Assembly (NCBI RefSeq): GCF_022647325.1 | Contig: NZ_CP071405.1 | Location: 3,348,001-3,412,000, forward strand | DNA length: 64,000 nt | Direction: 5' to 3' | Origin: Pantoea deleyi | GTDB taxonomy: Bacteria > Pseudomonadota > Gammaproteobacteria > Enterobacterales > Enterobacteriaceae | Shown here: positions 17,773-26,392 of the stretch, piece by piece | Layout: each line of letters starts with the position of its first letter | How positions within the stretch are numbered: the first letter of the stretch is position 1 | Program-made: the position numbers and the translations under genes | Notes under the pieces: generated by a model | What the model was told of the DNA's origin: nothing | The model's database searches: none | What the model saw: the letters and a program-made list of their open reading frames with translations, nothing else

Positions 17773-17791
17773 AATAACGATTATCATTTGC
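17773..17791. promoter_or_regulatory. Fur box upstream of fhuF
   Basis: AATAACGATTATCATTTGC matches the three-hexamer Fur pattern (NATWAT repeats: AATAAC, GATTAT, CATTTG). It lies 30 bases before fhuF, a well-known Fur-regulated gene in E. coli. Confidence 0.75.
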
Positions 17792-17820
17792 TTTCTTATC
17801 TACACTTTTCGCGAGTCGTC

Positions 17821-18615
17821 ATGGCAACCGCTTCAGTTCAGGAACCGCGTTTTAGCGCTCAGTCGATGATCTTCCGGCAGAACGACCGTCCGCTGGCGGA
17901 AAGTCTGCATGAGCAACTGCAACAGCAGCGCAGCTATCTGCTTGACTCGACGAAGTTCAGTCAGCCCGCGCCGCGTGACACGCAGACCCTCGCGGCCTGG
18001 TCTCAGGCGGCAAACTTTACCCCGCTTATCCAGCGCTACAGCGATTATCTCTACCGCGATCATCCTGATGCAGTCCGGGAAGCGAAGCCGGTACTCTCAC
18101 TCTGGGCGCAATGGTATTTTGGCCTGTTGCTGCCGCCGCTGATCATGGCGTTACTTCAGGAGTCGCGCGCGCTGGACTGCTCACCGGAGCATATCCGCGT
18201 CGGCTTCCATGAGCATGGTCATCCGGCAACGTTCTGGATCGCGGTGCAGGAGGATGAGGAAGCGCGCTATCTGAATCCCCGGCAGCGCATTGATCGGCTG
18301 ATTCAGCAGCATCTTATCCCGGTGGTGAACGGCATCACGCAGCATGGTGACATCAATGCCCGCCTGATCTGGAACAACATGGGCTACTCATTCCAGTGGT
18401 TCCTGGGCGAGCTGAAAAGCCAGATTGACGAGACGCTGGTGCTGCAGCTGGAGCAGGCGCTGTTCTTCAGTCAGCGACTGCTGGATGGCAGCGAAAACCC
18501 CCTCTACCGCACCATGATCCCGCGCAACGGTGAGCTGGTCCGTCGCAGCTGCTGTCAGCGTTATCGCATTCCGGATGTCGAACAATGCGGCAACTGCACC
18601 CTGAACGGGAGCTGA
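17821..18615 (+). CDS. fhuF: Ferric siderophore reductase FhuF
   Basis: 264 residues, close to E. coli FhuF. The C-terminal CCQRYRIPDVEQCGNC carries the Cys-Cys-x10-Cys-x2-Cys ligands of the unusual [2Fe-2S] cluster. FhuF reduces hydroxamate siderophore-bound Fe(III) in the cytoplasm. ATG 17821 fits the family; the frame extends upstream to 17698 through the Fur box, which argues against the longer start. Confidence 0.93.
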   Translation: MATASVQEPRFSAQSMIFRQNDRPLAESLHEQLQQQRSYLLDSTKFSQPAPRDTQTLAAWSQAANFTPLIQRYSDYLYRDHPDAVREAKPVLSLWAQWYFGLLLPPLIMALLQESRALDCSPEHIRVGFHEHGHPATFWIAVQEDEEARYLNPRQRIDRLIQQHLIPVVNGITQHGDINARLIWNNMGYSFQWFLGELKSQIDETLVLQLEQALFFSQRLLDGSENPLYRTMIPRNGELVRRSCCQRYRIPDVEQCGNCTLNGS

Positions 18616-18709
18616 ACAGGGCTAATTCCCGCGAATTCTCCGTTTATCTCGTTTACAGGCACTGAGGCTTGTGGCAATTTTTACGCCTTCGATCAGCCTG
18701 GAGAAAAAG

Positions 18710-19174
18710 ATGAGTCTGGAGTCCGTGCGCCAGTTCTTCGCCGAACACGCCCCTGAAATTGAAATTATCGAACTGGCCGAAAGCACCGCAACGGTCGGCA
18801 TGGCTGCCCGCGCCCACGGCGTCACGCCGGGAGAAATTGCGAAAACGCTGTCGCTGAAGGTGAAAAACGATGTGGTGCTGATCGTGACGCGAGGCGATGC
18901 CCGACTGGATAATCGCAAGCTGAAAGCGGCTCTCGGAGCCAAGGCGCGGATGCTGAGCGTTGATGAAGTGATTAACTGGACCGGCCATCCGGTCGGCGGC
19001 GTCTGTCCATTTGGTCTGGAGAATCCCCTGACCGTCTACTGTGATGTCTCCCTGCGCAGTTTCGACGAAGTCCTGCCCGCTGCGGGTGCGATCCACAGCG
19101 CCGTCCGCATCTCGCCACAGCAGATGGCTGAACTGACAAACGCCCGCTGGATCGACGTCTGCGAGGCAATCTGA
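18710..19174 (+). CDS. YbaK/EbsC-family aminoacyl-tRNA deacylase
   Basis: 154 residues of the YbaK/ProX editing-domain fold. Family marks are EIAKTLSLKVKNDVVLIVTRGDARLDNRKLK and GGVCPFGL, where the Gly-rich loop shapes the deacylation site. GGAG with good spacing precedes ATG 18710, so an earlier Met in frame is not used. Relatives hydrolyse mischarged Cys-, Ala- or Ser-tRNA; which one applies here cannot be told. Single-gene unit downstream of fhuF. Confidence 0.85.
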   Translation: MSLESVRQFFAEHAPEIEIIELAESTATVGMAARAHGVTPGEIAKTLSLKVKNDVVLIVTRGDARLDNRKLKAALGAKARMLSVDEVINWTGHPVGGVCPFGLENPLTVYCDVSLRSFDEVLPAAGAIHSAVRISPQQMAELTNARWIDVCEAI

Positions 19175-19293
19175 ACCCAGCCCTCTCTGCTGCGAAGTAA
19201 CTCTGCCGATCGCCTGATAGATCGAACGGACAAACGGAACCGCGCCGCGGGCCGGGGCGCTGCCTGCCACCGGCTCGCGACGCTTTCGCTGAA

Positions 19294-20280
19294 TCAGGCT
19301 TTCAGGCGCTTAAACGCCGCTTCGATGATCGACAGCAGCAGCGCGTTATCAACCCGATGCAGCACATGCACCGAGGCACCGCACCCTTCAGGTACGCCCA
19401 CCGTCAGCCGCAGCGGCTGCCGGTAACGCCAGCTTTTGCCGCGAGTGGCACCCGGCCGCAGTTCGATGTCGACCTGATAATCGATGCCTGACGCCACTCG
19501 CTGATTCAGCAGCCAGGCGACCACCAGCGCATCATGGATCCAGCATCCGGCAAGCTGCCGGGTCGCTATCGAATAGTCGATCCACGGCCGCAGCGTGTCG
19601 CGTACAAATGCGGTCAGCGGATGGTCCACCGTAGTCAGGCGGGTTAAATCCTGCTGCGTGAGCAGTGTCTGCGTCGTAACATCCATCGGCACCAGCGTAA
19701 CGGCCGCCCCGCTGTGCAGCACCTGATGCGCCGCCTCCGGGTCCAGACCAAAGTTGGTGTCTTTGATGTAATCATCCAGCGCAAATACGCCGCCCATAAT
19801 CACAATTTCGGCGACCGCTTCGGCCATCGCCGGATAGCGCTGCATCGCCAGCGCCACGTTAGTCAGCGGGCCAATCGCGACCAGGGTAATCTCACCCGGA
19901 TGCTCACAAATCAGCCTGCCGATAGCGTCGGCGGCATCGAAGGCATCGGCCGCAAGCGCCGCAGGCGGCGGCACATCCTGCCAGAGGGAGCCGAGCGCGA
20001 GCTGATTCACCCGGTTATCCAGCGTCTCGCGCCACGGCGCAGGATCTTCCTGCAGCGCGCGGGTCGCGCCCTGCACGACCGGGATGGCCAGCCCCAGCCG
20101 GACAATCAGATCTTTGGCTACGCGCGCGCCCACGTCACTGGGTGTATTACCGGCTACCGTGGTGATTAACTCCAGCGACAGTCCGGGAGAAGCCAGGGCC
20201 AGCGCAATCGCCAGCCCATCGTCGGTGTTGGCACCTGCGATCCCGTTGCCGGGGTCGCAGTCAATAATGATTCTTTTCAT
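19294..20280 (-). CDS. Inosine-uridine-preferring-type nucleoside hydrolase
   Basis: 328 residues. The N-terminal calcium-binding aspartates are present as Asp7, Asp9, Asp20 and Asp21, but the usual compact DxDPGxDD is split by six extra residues (NGIAGA between the Gly and Asn-Thr-Asp-Asp). The VAIGPLTNVALAM and IMGGVF segments and a late IHDALVVAWLL with Asp support the family. The enzyme splits ribonucleosides into base and ribose. It begins 11 bases after a LacI-type regulator and is probably controlled by it. Confidence 0.85.
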   Translation of the reverse strand: MKRIIIDCDPGNGIAGANTDDGLAIALALASPGLSLELITTVAGNTPSDVGARVAKDLIVRLGLAIPVVQGATRALQEDPAPWRETLDNRVNQLALGSLWQDVPPPAALAADAFDAADAIGRLICEHPGEITLVAIGPLTNVALAMQRYPAMAEAVAEIVIMGGVFALDDYIKDTNFGLDPEAAHQVLHSGAAVTLVPMDVTTQTLLTQQDLTRLTTVDHPLTAFVRDTLRPWIDYSIATRQLAGCWIHDALVVAWLLNQRVASGIDYQVDIELRPGATRGKSWRYRQPLRLTVGVPEGCGASVHVLHRVDNALLLSIIEAAFKRLKA

Positions 20281-20291
20281 GTTCTTATAAT

Positions 20292-21314
20292 TTAACTCTG
20301 GCTTTGCGGCTGGCAGCCGCAGGATTCACCGATTTCAAGATAGTGGGGAAACTCCTTTAACTGGGCTTCGCTCTGCCCCTCTTTCAGCATATGAATGGCG
20401 GAGCGGGCCATCTCACGCAGCGGCTGACGCACGGTCGTTAATTTCGGGACGTGAAACGACGAGTGATTGGTGCCGTTGAAGCAGACCAGCGCCACATCCT
20501 GCGGCACCCGGATCTGATGTTCGGAAAAGGCGCGCAGCGCACCAATCGCCTGCCCCTCGTTGCTGGCGAACAGCGCCCGGGGGACGCAGCGCCGGGCGAT
20601 CATGGTCTGAGCCGCAGCGTATCCGCCCTGCGGGGTGTAGCTGGCCGGAAACATCAGCGACTCATCGATCGGCAGGCCGCGCTCCTGCATGGCATCGCGC
20701 CAGCCCTGAATACGATCCTGGGCGTTGAGCATCTCCAGCGGGCCACTGATGATGCCGACCTGCTGATAACCGTGGCTCAGCAGATGCGCCGTCACCTGCC
20801 AGGCCGCCTGACGCTCATTGACCCGCAACATATTCACGCCGGGCTGCGGCTCCACCCGCTCCAGCATCACCAGTGGTGTTCCGCTGGCCTTAATGAGATC
20901 GATATAGGGATGGCGATCCACGCTGTTGTAAAACAGACCGTCGACCTGCCGGTTCAGCAGCCCCTGAATTAACTCCAGTTCGCGCTTGCGATCGTCTCCT
21001 GCATCGCCCAGCAGCATGACGTGACCGTGATTCATCGACTCCTGCAGCAGTACGTGCGCCATGGAGGCCACAAAAGGATTGCCGATGTTAGGCACCACCA
21101 GACCAAAGGTTTTGGTGTTGCCGGAGGCCAGCGCGCGGGCTGCCGCATTCGGCCGGTAGCCGGTTGCTTTTATCGCTTCCAGTACGCGCTGACGGGTCGC
21201 TTCAGCGACCGGGCGTGGTCCGTTATTAATGACGTAACTGACGACTGCCACTGACGTGCCTGCCGCTTTGGCAACTTCACTGCGGGTCACTTTTCCCGTT
21301 AACGACTTAGGCAC
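20292..21314 (-). CDS. LacI-family transcriptional regulator
   Basis: About 340 residues: N-terminal LacI helix-turn-helix (VAKAAGTSVAVVSYVINNG and the hinge RPNAAARALASG) followed by a periplasmic-binding-like sensor domain. GTG 21314 is preferred as start because GGAGG sits 8 bases upstream; ATG 21329 in the same frame directly abuts a terminator T-run and has no binding site. It is followed by the nucleoside hydrolase gene, so a nucleoside or sugar effector is likely. Confidence 0.87.
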   Translation of the reverse strand: MPKSLTGKVTRSEVAKAAGTSVAVVSYVINNGPRPVAEATRQRVLEAIKATGYRPNAAARALASGNTKTFGLVVPNIGNPFVASMAHVLLQESMNHGHVMLLGDAGDDRKRELELIQGLLNRQVDGLFYNSVDRHPYIDLIKASGTPLVMLERVEPQPGVNMLRVNERQAAWQVTAHLLSHGYQQVGIISGPLEMLNAQDRIQGWRDAMQERGLPIDESLMFPASYTPQGGYAAAQTMIARRCVPRALFASNEGQAIGALRAFSEHQIRVPQDVALVCFNGTNHSSFHVPKLTTVRQPLREMARSAIHMLKEGQSEAQLKEFPHYLEIGESCGCQPQSQS

Positions 21315-21329
21315 ATCACGTTCCTCCAT

Positions 21330-21358
21330 AAAAAAAACAGGCCGCGTTACACGGCCTG
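21330..21358 (-). terminator. Terminator between the MHS transporter and the LacI gene
   Basis: On the minus strand CAGGCCG and CGGCCTG form a 7-bp stem with a 7-base loop followed by eight T residues. It ends directly at the LacI reading frame, leaving no room for a separate promoter after it. Confidence 0.8.
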
Positions 21359-21401
21359 CTGCTTTTCACCCGATCCCGACAGATGGCCTGCTCAGACGAA
21401 T

Positions 21402-22790
21402 CTAGATGGCATCTTCAGGCAGGTTGAGATTTCGCCCTCGTGTCTCAGGCGCAACAAAGGTGGTAAAGAATCCAATGGCCGCCATCGCCGAGAAGTAGAT
21501 CGCGATGGGCCACCAGTGACCGGTATAAGAGAGCATAGCAGCGGCAATCAGCGGTGCCGTGCCGCCGGACAGAATCGATCCCAGCTCCTTCGCCACCGCC
21601 ATTTTGGTATAGCGATGGTGTACGCCAAACATCTCGACCCCCCAGGCCGCCTGCACACCAAAAATGCCCAGCGACGCCAGCGCCATACCGGCCACGATCA
21701 CCGGGATCACCACCATTGGTTCACGCGTGTCCAGCAGCGTAAAGGCGGGCCAGGCGTAGATCATCAGTAACAGGCAGAACACCCGATAGACGATCCGGCG
21801 GCCAAAACGATCCGACAGCCAGCCTGCAAAAGGAATGATCAGGAAGCCCAGCAGGGACGCCAGGAACACCGCCGTGGTTGGCACCGACTTATCGACCATC
21901 AGCACCTTCGCGACGTAACCAACAATAAAGCCCTGAGCCAGATAAGAGGGGCCATTCTCACCGATACGCAGGCCCACCATGGTCCAGAATGCCCGGGTGC
22001 GCTGAAAGAAAGGCCGCTCATCGGTCAGCGGCGCAGCCAGCACGCCTGCGCGTTCCGCTTCCATCTCCGCTTTTCTGCGCTCAAATACCGGCGTTTCGCG
22101 CAGATGACGCCGGATCCACAGCGCCACCAGCGCAATCAGAGCGCTGCTGAGGAAAGGAATCCGCCAGCCCCACTCCAGCAGGCTCTGCTGATCCATCTGT
22201 ACCACCAGCAGCCAGACCAGTGAGGCCAGCAGCGTGCCGCTGTTGGAACCCAGCGCGATCACGGAGGAGACCAGCCCGCGACGCGCGGTCGGCGCATATT
22301 CCCCCAGCATTACCGTGCCACCCGAGAGCTCTGCGCCCGCACCAAACCCCTGGGTAAAGCGCAGCAGCACCAGGCAGGCTGGCGCCCAGACACCGATTGA
22401 AGCATAACCCGGGATTAAACCGATAAAGGTGGTGGAGGCGCCCATCAGAATGATCGTGGTGATCATCACCACTTTGCGTCCCTTGCGGTCGCCGAGCCAG
22501 CCGAAAAAGAGTGCGCCGATAGGCCGGGCGATAAAGCCCACTGACCAGGTGGCAAAGCTCGAGAGCAGCGCCATCGCAGGTGTCGATTCCGGAAAGAAAA
22601 CATCGCCAAAGATGATACCGGCAGCCAGGCCGTAGAGTGCGAAATCCGCGTACTCCATTGCCGTTCCCAGCCAGCATGAGAATGTGGCGCGCCAGAAATC
22701 TTTGCGGCCAGAAGAGGTATTAAACCGCTCGTCGGCGGCTGAAGGTGAAGACAGTGATGCCTGCTGCTTAACGGAATTGTGTGCCGTCAT
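21402..22790 (-). CDS. MHS-family metabolite:proton symporter
   Basis: 462 residues, about twelve membrane helices, of the metabolite/H+ symporter branch of the MFS (relatives: ShiA, KgtP, ProP). Typical marks are GDRKGRK in the loop after helix 2, RFTQGFGAGAELSGGTVMLGEY, and the second-half GWLSDRFGRR. The substrate is not predictable; shikimate or dicarboxylate-like compounds are usual for the family. A terminator follows its stop. The upstream region has an 18-bp palindrome. Confidence 0.87.
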   Translation of the reverse strand: MTAHNSVKQQASLSSPSAADERFNTSSGRKDFWRATFSCWLGTAMEYADFALYGLAAGIIFGDVFFPESTPAMALLSSFATWSVGFIARPIGALFFGWLGDRKGRKVVMITTIILMGASTTFIGLIPGYASIGVWAPACLVLLRFTQGFGAGAELSGGTVMLGEYAPTARRGLVSSVIALGSNSGTLLASLVWLLVVQMDQQSLLEWGWRIPFLSSALIALVALWIRRHLRETPVFERRKAEMEAERAGVLAAPLTDERPFFQRTRAFWTMVGLRIGENGPSYLAQGFIVGYVAKVLMVDKSVPTTAVFLASLLGFLIIPFAGWLSDRFGRRIVYRVFCLLLMIYAWPAFTLLDTREPMVVIPVIVAGMALASLGIFGVQAAWGVEMFGVHHRYTKMAVAKELGSILSGGTAPLIAAAMLSYTGHWWPIAIYFSAMAAIGFFTTFVAPETRGRNLNLPEDAI

Positions 22791-23371
22791 AACCCTATCC
22801 CTGAATGCGTTTGCAGATCGATAAACGCCCCTCCCTGGGTCGATTCCCTAATCGAAGCGGAATTCCCCGGTGATGACGTTCAGTTGACTAACCATGATGA
22901 AAGGTTAAAGGATTCCCTGGTGTTGGAATCGTATTCACCGCCCTGTTCCGCCGGTCTTTTTTTAACCGGTCGCTTAAACTGAACGAATGTAACTTAACAA
23001 TCAATGGAGCCGACCGTGCATCAGGCACCGTGAGCAATCACTGGAGACTTAGTGTATCTACGCGCGTAGATAAATCAAGAGATCCTGACGAAAATTGTTA
23101 GTAAAACTTCACTATCACTTTCCGTCACCACACATTTTTAGCGAAAATTCAGCCAGTTAACTGCACTTTATCGCACAAAAAAAGATCATCTCCGGCGACA
23201 AGTTACCATTTTCTCTAATCATTAAGCGGTAGAGAACAGGCGACGCCCCTTTCATCGCGCTCTGTTGTCGCACACGCCTGTGACCGTCAGATGACACGCC
23301 CTGTTTATTCTGAAAAATGGCTGTCAGCAGAGACAATGCGTTACTCTGGACAAAAAGCGGACAGAGATGCG
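22791..23371. other. Non-coding divergent control region
   Basis: About 580 bases between the MHS transporter and the phosphatase gene without a convincing gene. It contains the perfect palindrome at 23055-23072 and a GATTCC/GGAATC inverted pair near 22911-22930. It becomes AT-rich from about 23085. Confidence 0.6.
23055..23072. promoter_or_regulatory. Perfect 18-bp palindrome, candidate operator
   Basis: TATCTACGCGCGTAGATA is its own reverse complement. It lies in the divergent region about 265 bases before the transporter start and 300 before the phosphatase start. The size and symmetry suit a dimeric repressor (TetR, GntR or LacI type); no regulator is assigned. Confidence 0.5.
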
Positions 23372-23926
23372 ATGACAATTATTCTGATGCGACACGGTAA
23401 ACCCGATCACCGGGCAACGGGCCGCCAGAGCGTACAGGCGCTGGCAGACTGGTGTGAAGCCTACGATCAGTCTCAGGTCAGTGACGGCCCGCCGCCGCGC
23501 AGCGTGGCGATTGCACGTCAGGCGACGGTGGTGGTCTGCAGCCCCCTGCCCCGCGCGCAATCCTCCCTGAGCCAGCTGGGGTTACAGCCGCAGGAGATTG
23601 ATGCGCTGTTCAGCGAAGTCGAAGTGCCCCTGCTGCGAAGCGGCGCGCTGGAGCTGCCCACGGTCTGCTGGCTGGCCCTGCTGCGCCTGTTGTGGTTCTG
23701 CGGGTACGCGGGGGAAGCGGAGTCGCTGCAGCATGCCCGCGGCCGGGCCTCAGCAGCGGCGGAGAGGCTGATCGCGCACTCGCAGCGAGGCACGGTACTG
23801 CTGTTGGGTCACGGCATCATGAATAAGATGATTGCGCGCGAGTTACGCAAGCGCGGCTGGCAGGCCGAGAAACATGCCAGCAGTCGTCACTGGAGCTCCG
23901 CCATCTATCACCGGCCGTTTATCTGA
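23372..23926 (+). CDS. Histidine phosphatase superfamily protein
   Basis: 184 residues. The catalytic RHG motif (LMRHGKP) is at residues 7-9 and the second catalytic His appears in LLLGHGIMNKM, both as in the phosphoglycerate-mutase-like family. Met at 23372 places the motif at its normal distance from the N-terminus; the frame extends upstream to 23291 without support. The gene's last 19 bases overlap the convergent beta-propeller gene. Substrate unknown. Confidence 0.8.
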   Translation: MTIILMRHGKPDHRATGRQSVQALADWCEAYDQSQVSDGPPPRSVAIARQATVVVCSPLPRAQSSLSQLGLQPQEIDALFSEVEVPLLRSGALELPTVCWLALLRLLWFCGYAGEAESLQHARGRASAAAERLIAHSQRGTVLLLGHGIMNKMIARELRKRGWQAEKHASSRHWSSAIYHRPFI

Positions 23927-24873
23927 CCGCGCGGAAAATAGCCCAGCACCTCACAGCCGGTTCCGACACGCGGCGTGGCAATCACTTTGCGCTGCGCCAG
24001 GTCGATCACGCTCAGCGTGCCGTCGCCCTGATTGGCGATCAGCAGCTGCTGCCTGTCGGGCGTGAAGCATCCATCCATCGGCATGCGGCCCGTGCTGATA
24101 TCACCGAGCGGATTCAGCAGATCGTCAAACAGCGTGACCAGCGGCTCCTGATCGCCTATCGCCACCAGTTGCTCCCCGTCTGTGCTGAAGCGCACGACCT
24201 GGCAGGGCTGCTGATGGCCCGGCAGCGTCAGGCGCTGGCGGATACGGTGGCTTTGCCGGTCAATCACGTAGAGCAGCGGCGCATCGGCTGCGCTGGCGAC
24301 CAGATAGGGGTGTTTCGGCGAGGCGGCGATGCCCGCGATCGGGCCAGGCAGCAGAATGGTATCGATGACCCGCCCCTCGGCTTCACAGAGATCCACCACG
24401 GTGATGGTGGCATCCTCTTCGTTATCGGTAAACAGTTTGCGCCCGCTGGGCGACAGTGTCAGACGATGGGCGTTGTGGGACGGGATCGGAATAATTTTTT
24501 CCACGCTGTCGGTCAGCGGATCGATCACCGCGACGGCGGCGCTCTGCTCACAGCAGAGATAGACCTTGCCATCCCGCCCCAGCTGTCCGCTGTGCGGGGC
24601 CCGCAGCGGCGACAGATCGATAAAGCCGCTGATCGTCCGGTGCTGTAAATCGATAACCGCCACCTTGTGCCCCGGATGCGGGTTATCGCCGTGCACGCCG
24701 TCACCATAGATCGGCACATAGGCTTTTCCCCACGGCGCCAGCATCAGCAGTTCATGCGGGCGTGGCGGAAACGCATTCAGTTCCCGCTCGACGGCGAACG
24801 TCTCCGGATTCAGGAACAGGACGCGATTGCCCTGCTTATCAACCGCCAGTAAACCATAGGATTCACTCTGCAT
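23908..24873 (-). CDS. YVTN-type beta-propeller protein
   Basis: 321 residues built of repeated blades of the YVTN/YncE kind, for example VAVIDLQHRTISGFIDL, VAVIDPLTDSVEKIIPI, ITVVDLCEAEGRVIDTI, LYVIDRQSHRIRQRL and LSVIDLAQRKVIATPRV. No signal peptide is visible, so a cytoplasmic location is expected, unlike YncE. No catalytic motif can be named; such proteins often bind metals or act as lactonase-like scaffolds. Confidence 0.75.
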   Translation of the reverse strand: MQSESYGLLAVDKQGNRVLFLNPETFAVERELNAFPPRPHELLMLAPWGKAYVPIYGDGVHGDNPHPGHKVAVIDLQHRTISGFIDLSPLRAPHSGQLGRDGKVYLCCEQSAAVAVIDPLTDSVEKIIPIPSHNAHRLTLSPSGRKLFTDNEEDATITVVDLCEAEGRVIDTILLPGPIAGIAASPKHPYLVASAADAPLLYVIDRQSHRIRQRLTLPGHQQPCQVVRFSTDGEQLVAIGDQEPLVTLFDDLLNPLGDISTGRMPMDGCFTPDRQQLLIANQGDGTLSVIDLAQRKVIATPRVGTGCEVLGYFPRGQINGR

Positions 24874-25378
24874 GCGTGCTCCTTTCTCAGTAAGTTCTTC
24901 TTAAGCGTAGACAATCCTCTCCGATGCTGTCCGGTTCTGCCCACTGATGAGCCGGGCTTACTCCCCGTTTTAAGGCCAATAGTGACCTGCGTGGGTCGCC
25001 CGCCCGCCATTAATCCGGTACACATCGCCTGATCTTCAGATATTCCTTAACCCCCATGCTGATGCCATTTAAATAAACGATTAATTCTGTCGATATTATT
25101 ATTCGCAAAAGGTGACCGGATTATTTCCGTATTATCCTAAAGTCAAAAAAAGAGATAGCTAATGCGTAAATAATGTTTTATTAAAAAGATGCAGTGCAAT
25201 TAATCCGCCGTGAGGAAACTATCGCGCGCTTCCGCACTGCGTCGCCACCAGGGAAAACTATTCAACGCTTCCCGTACTCAACGGGCTTGCAGCCGGTCTG
25301 CAACCCCGCACGTTTGCGCCGCTGGCGGAACGGACAGAGCCTGCACGATAACGGGAAAATAAAAATAACAGGTGTACC
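24874..25378. other. Non-coding region upstream of the glycosyltransferase
   Basis: About 500 bases with no supported gene. The stretch 25060-25190 is AT-rich and is a plausible promoter area for the plus-strand glycosyltransferase. I see no clear operator or terminator. Confidence 0.5.
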
Positions 25379-26392
25379 ATGACTTCACTTCGTCAGCGTC
25401 CGGCACATAAAATCTGGCGCAACTGGAAAAGAATATCGTTCAGTAGCCAGATGTTATGGAATAAAAAACAGCAGAGCCTGCTTCAGGCTCCGGAATATGA
25501 TCCGGGGCAGGAAAATAACGTGGTATTAGTCGGCGGGCAGAAAGCGTTGCCGGCGATCCCCAAAATTGTCTGGATGGTGTGGCACCACGATCGCCTGCCC
25601 GCCTCGATGGCCCTGAATATCCGTAATATCCGGCGGGACAACCCGGATCACCAGGTCTATCTGGTCACGCAGCGCACCCTGTCGCAGTGGCTACCCGACT
25701 TTAACCTGATCTCTTCCGATCTGACGCTGGCCCATAAAAGTGACATCATCCGGCTTGAGCTGATCCATCGCTACGGCGGCATCGGCATTGACTGCAGCAC
25801 TCTGCTGTTTGAGGATCTCAGCTGGGTGCATCGCGCGCATGAGGCGCGTCCGATGGATCTGATCGGCTACTACCGCGAGCAATCCACGATGAACCTGCTG
25901 GCGCCCGTCATCGAGAGCTGGTTTATTGCCGCGCCCGCGCAGAACCCCTTTATACGTGAATGGCTGAAGCAGCTGGCACCGGTCAAGAACGTCGGTATCC
26001 GCAACTATTTCCATGAGCTGAAGAAACGTGACGATTTCCCGCTGATTGTACAGAGCATGGATAATCCTTCCCGTCAGCTGCTGGCGCTGGCGCAGCAGGT
26101 CGCGATGCGGGAGTACCGGCGGGCCAACCTCTATCTGCGGAAAGGCGAAGCCAGCGCCTGGTATTATCAGCGCCTGCATGCTGACAGCAGCAGCGCCTTT
26201 GCGCAGTCGGTGATGTTTCACCAGCGGCCGCAGACGCCGCCCCCTATTATCAAGTTAACCGGCAACGAACGGCTGCATCTCGACTTCAATCTGCGGCTCG
26301 GCCTCTATAATCGCAGCAGCCTGATCGGGGCGATGATGCACACCTCGCCTTCCGCGCTGGCATTGCCTTCAATGACCAAAGCGCGCGCGTAG
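25379..26392 (+). CDS. Capsular-polysaccharide-type glycosyltransferase (GT32-like)
   Basis: 337 residues. The segment KIVWMVWHHDRLPASM near residue 63, the block KSDIIRLELIHRYGGIGIDCST, and a later IESWFIAAPAQNPFI match the Caps_synth/glycosyltransferase-sugar family, in which the residues after YGG coordinate the sugar nucleotide; here they read IDCS rather than the more usual DxD. It stands alone, without other polysaccharide genes nearby. Its last 24 bases overlap the convergent LysR gene. Acceptor unknown. Confidence 0.7.
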   Translation: MTSLRQRPAHKIWRNWKRISFSSQMLWNKKQQSLLQAPEYDPGQENNVVLVGGQKALPAIPKIVWMVWHHDRLPASMALNIRNIRRDNPDHQVYLVTQRTLSQWLPDFNLISSDLTLAHKSDIIRLELIHRYGGIGIDCSTLLFEDLSWVHRAHEARPMDLIGYYREQSTMNLLAPVIESWFIAAPAQNPFIREWLKQLAPVKNVGIRNYFHELKKRDDFPLIVQSMDNPSRQLLALAQQVAMREYRRANLYLRKGEASAWYYQRLHADSSSAFAQSVMFHQRPQTPPPIIKLTGNERLHLDFNLRLGLYNRSSLIGAMMHTSPSALALPSMTKARA

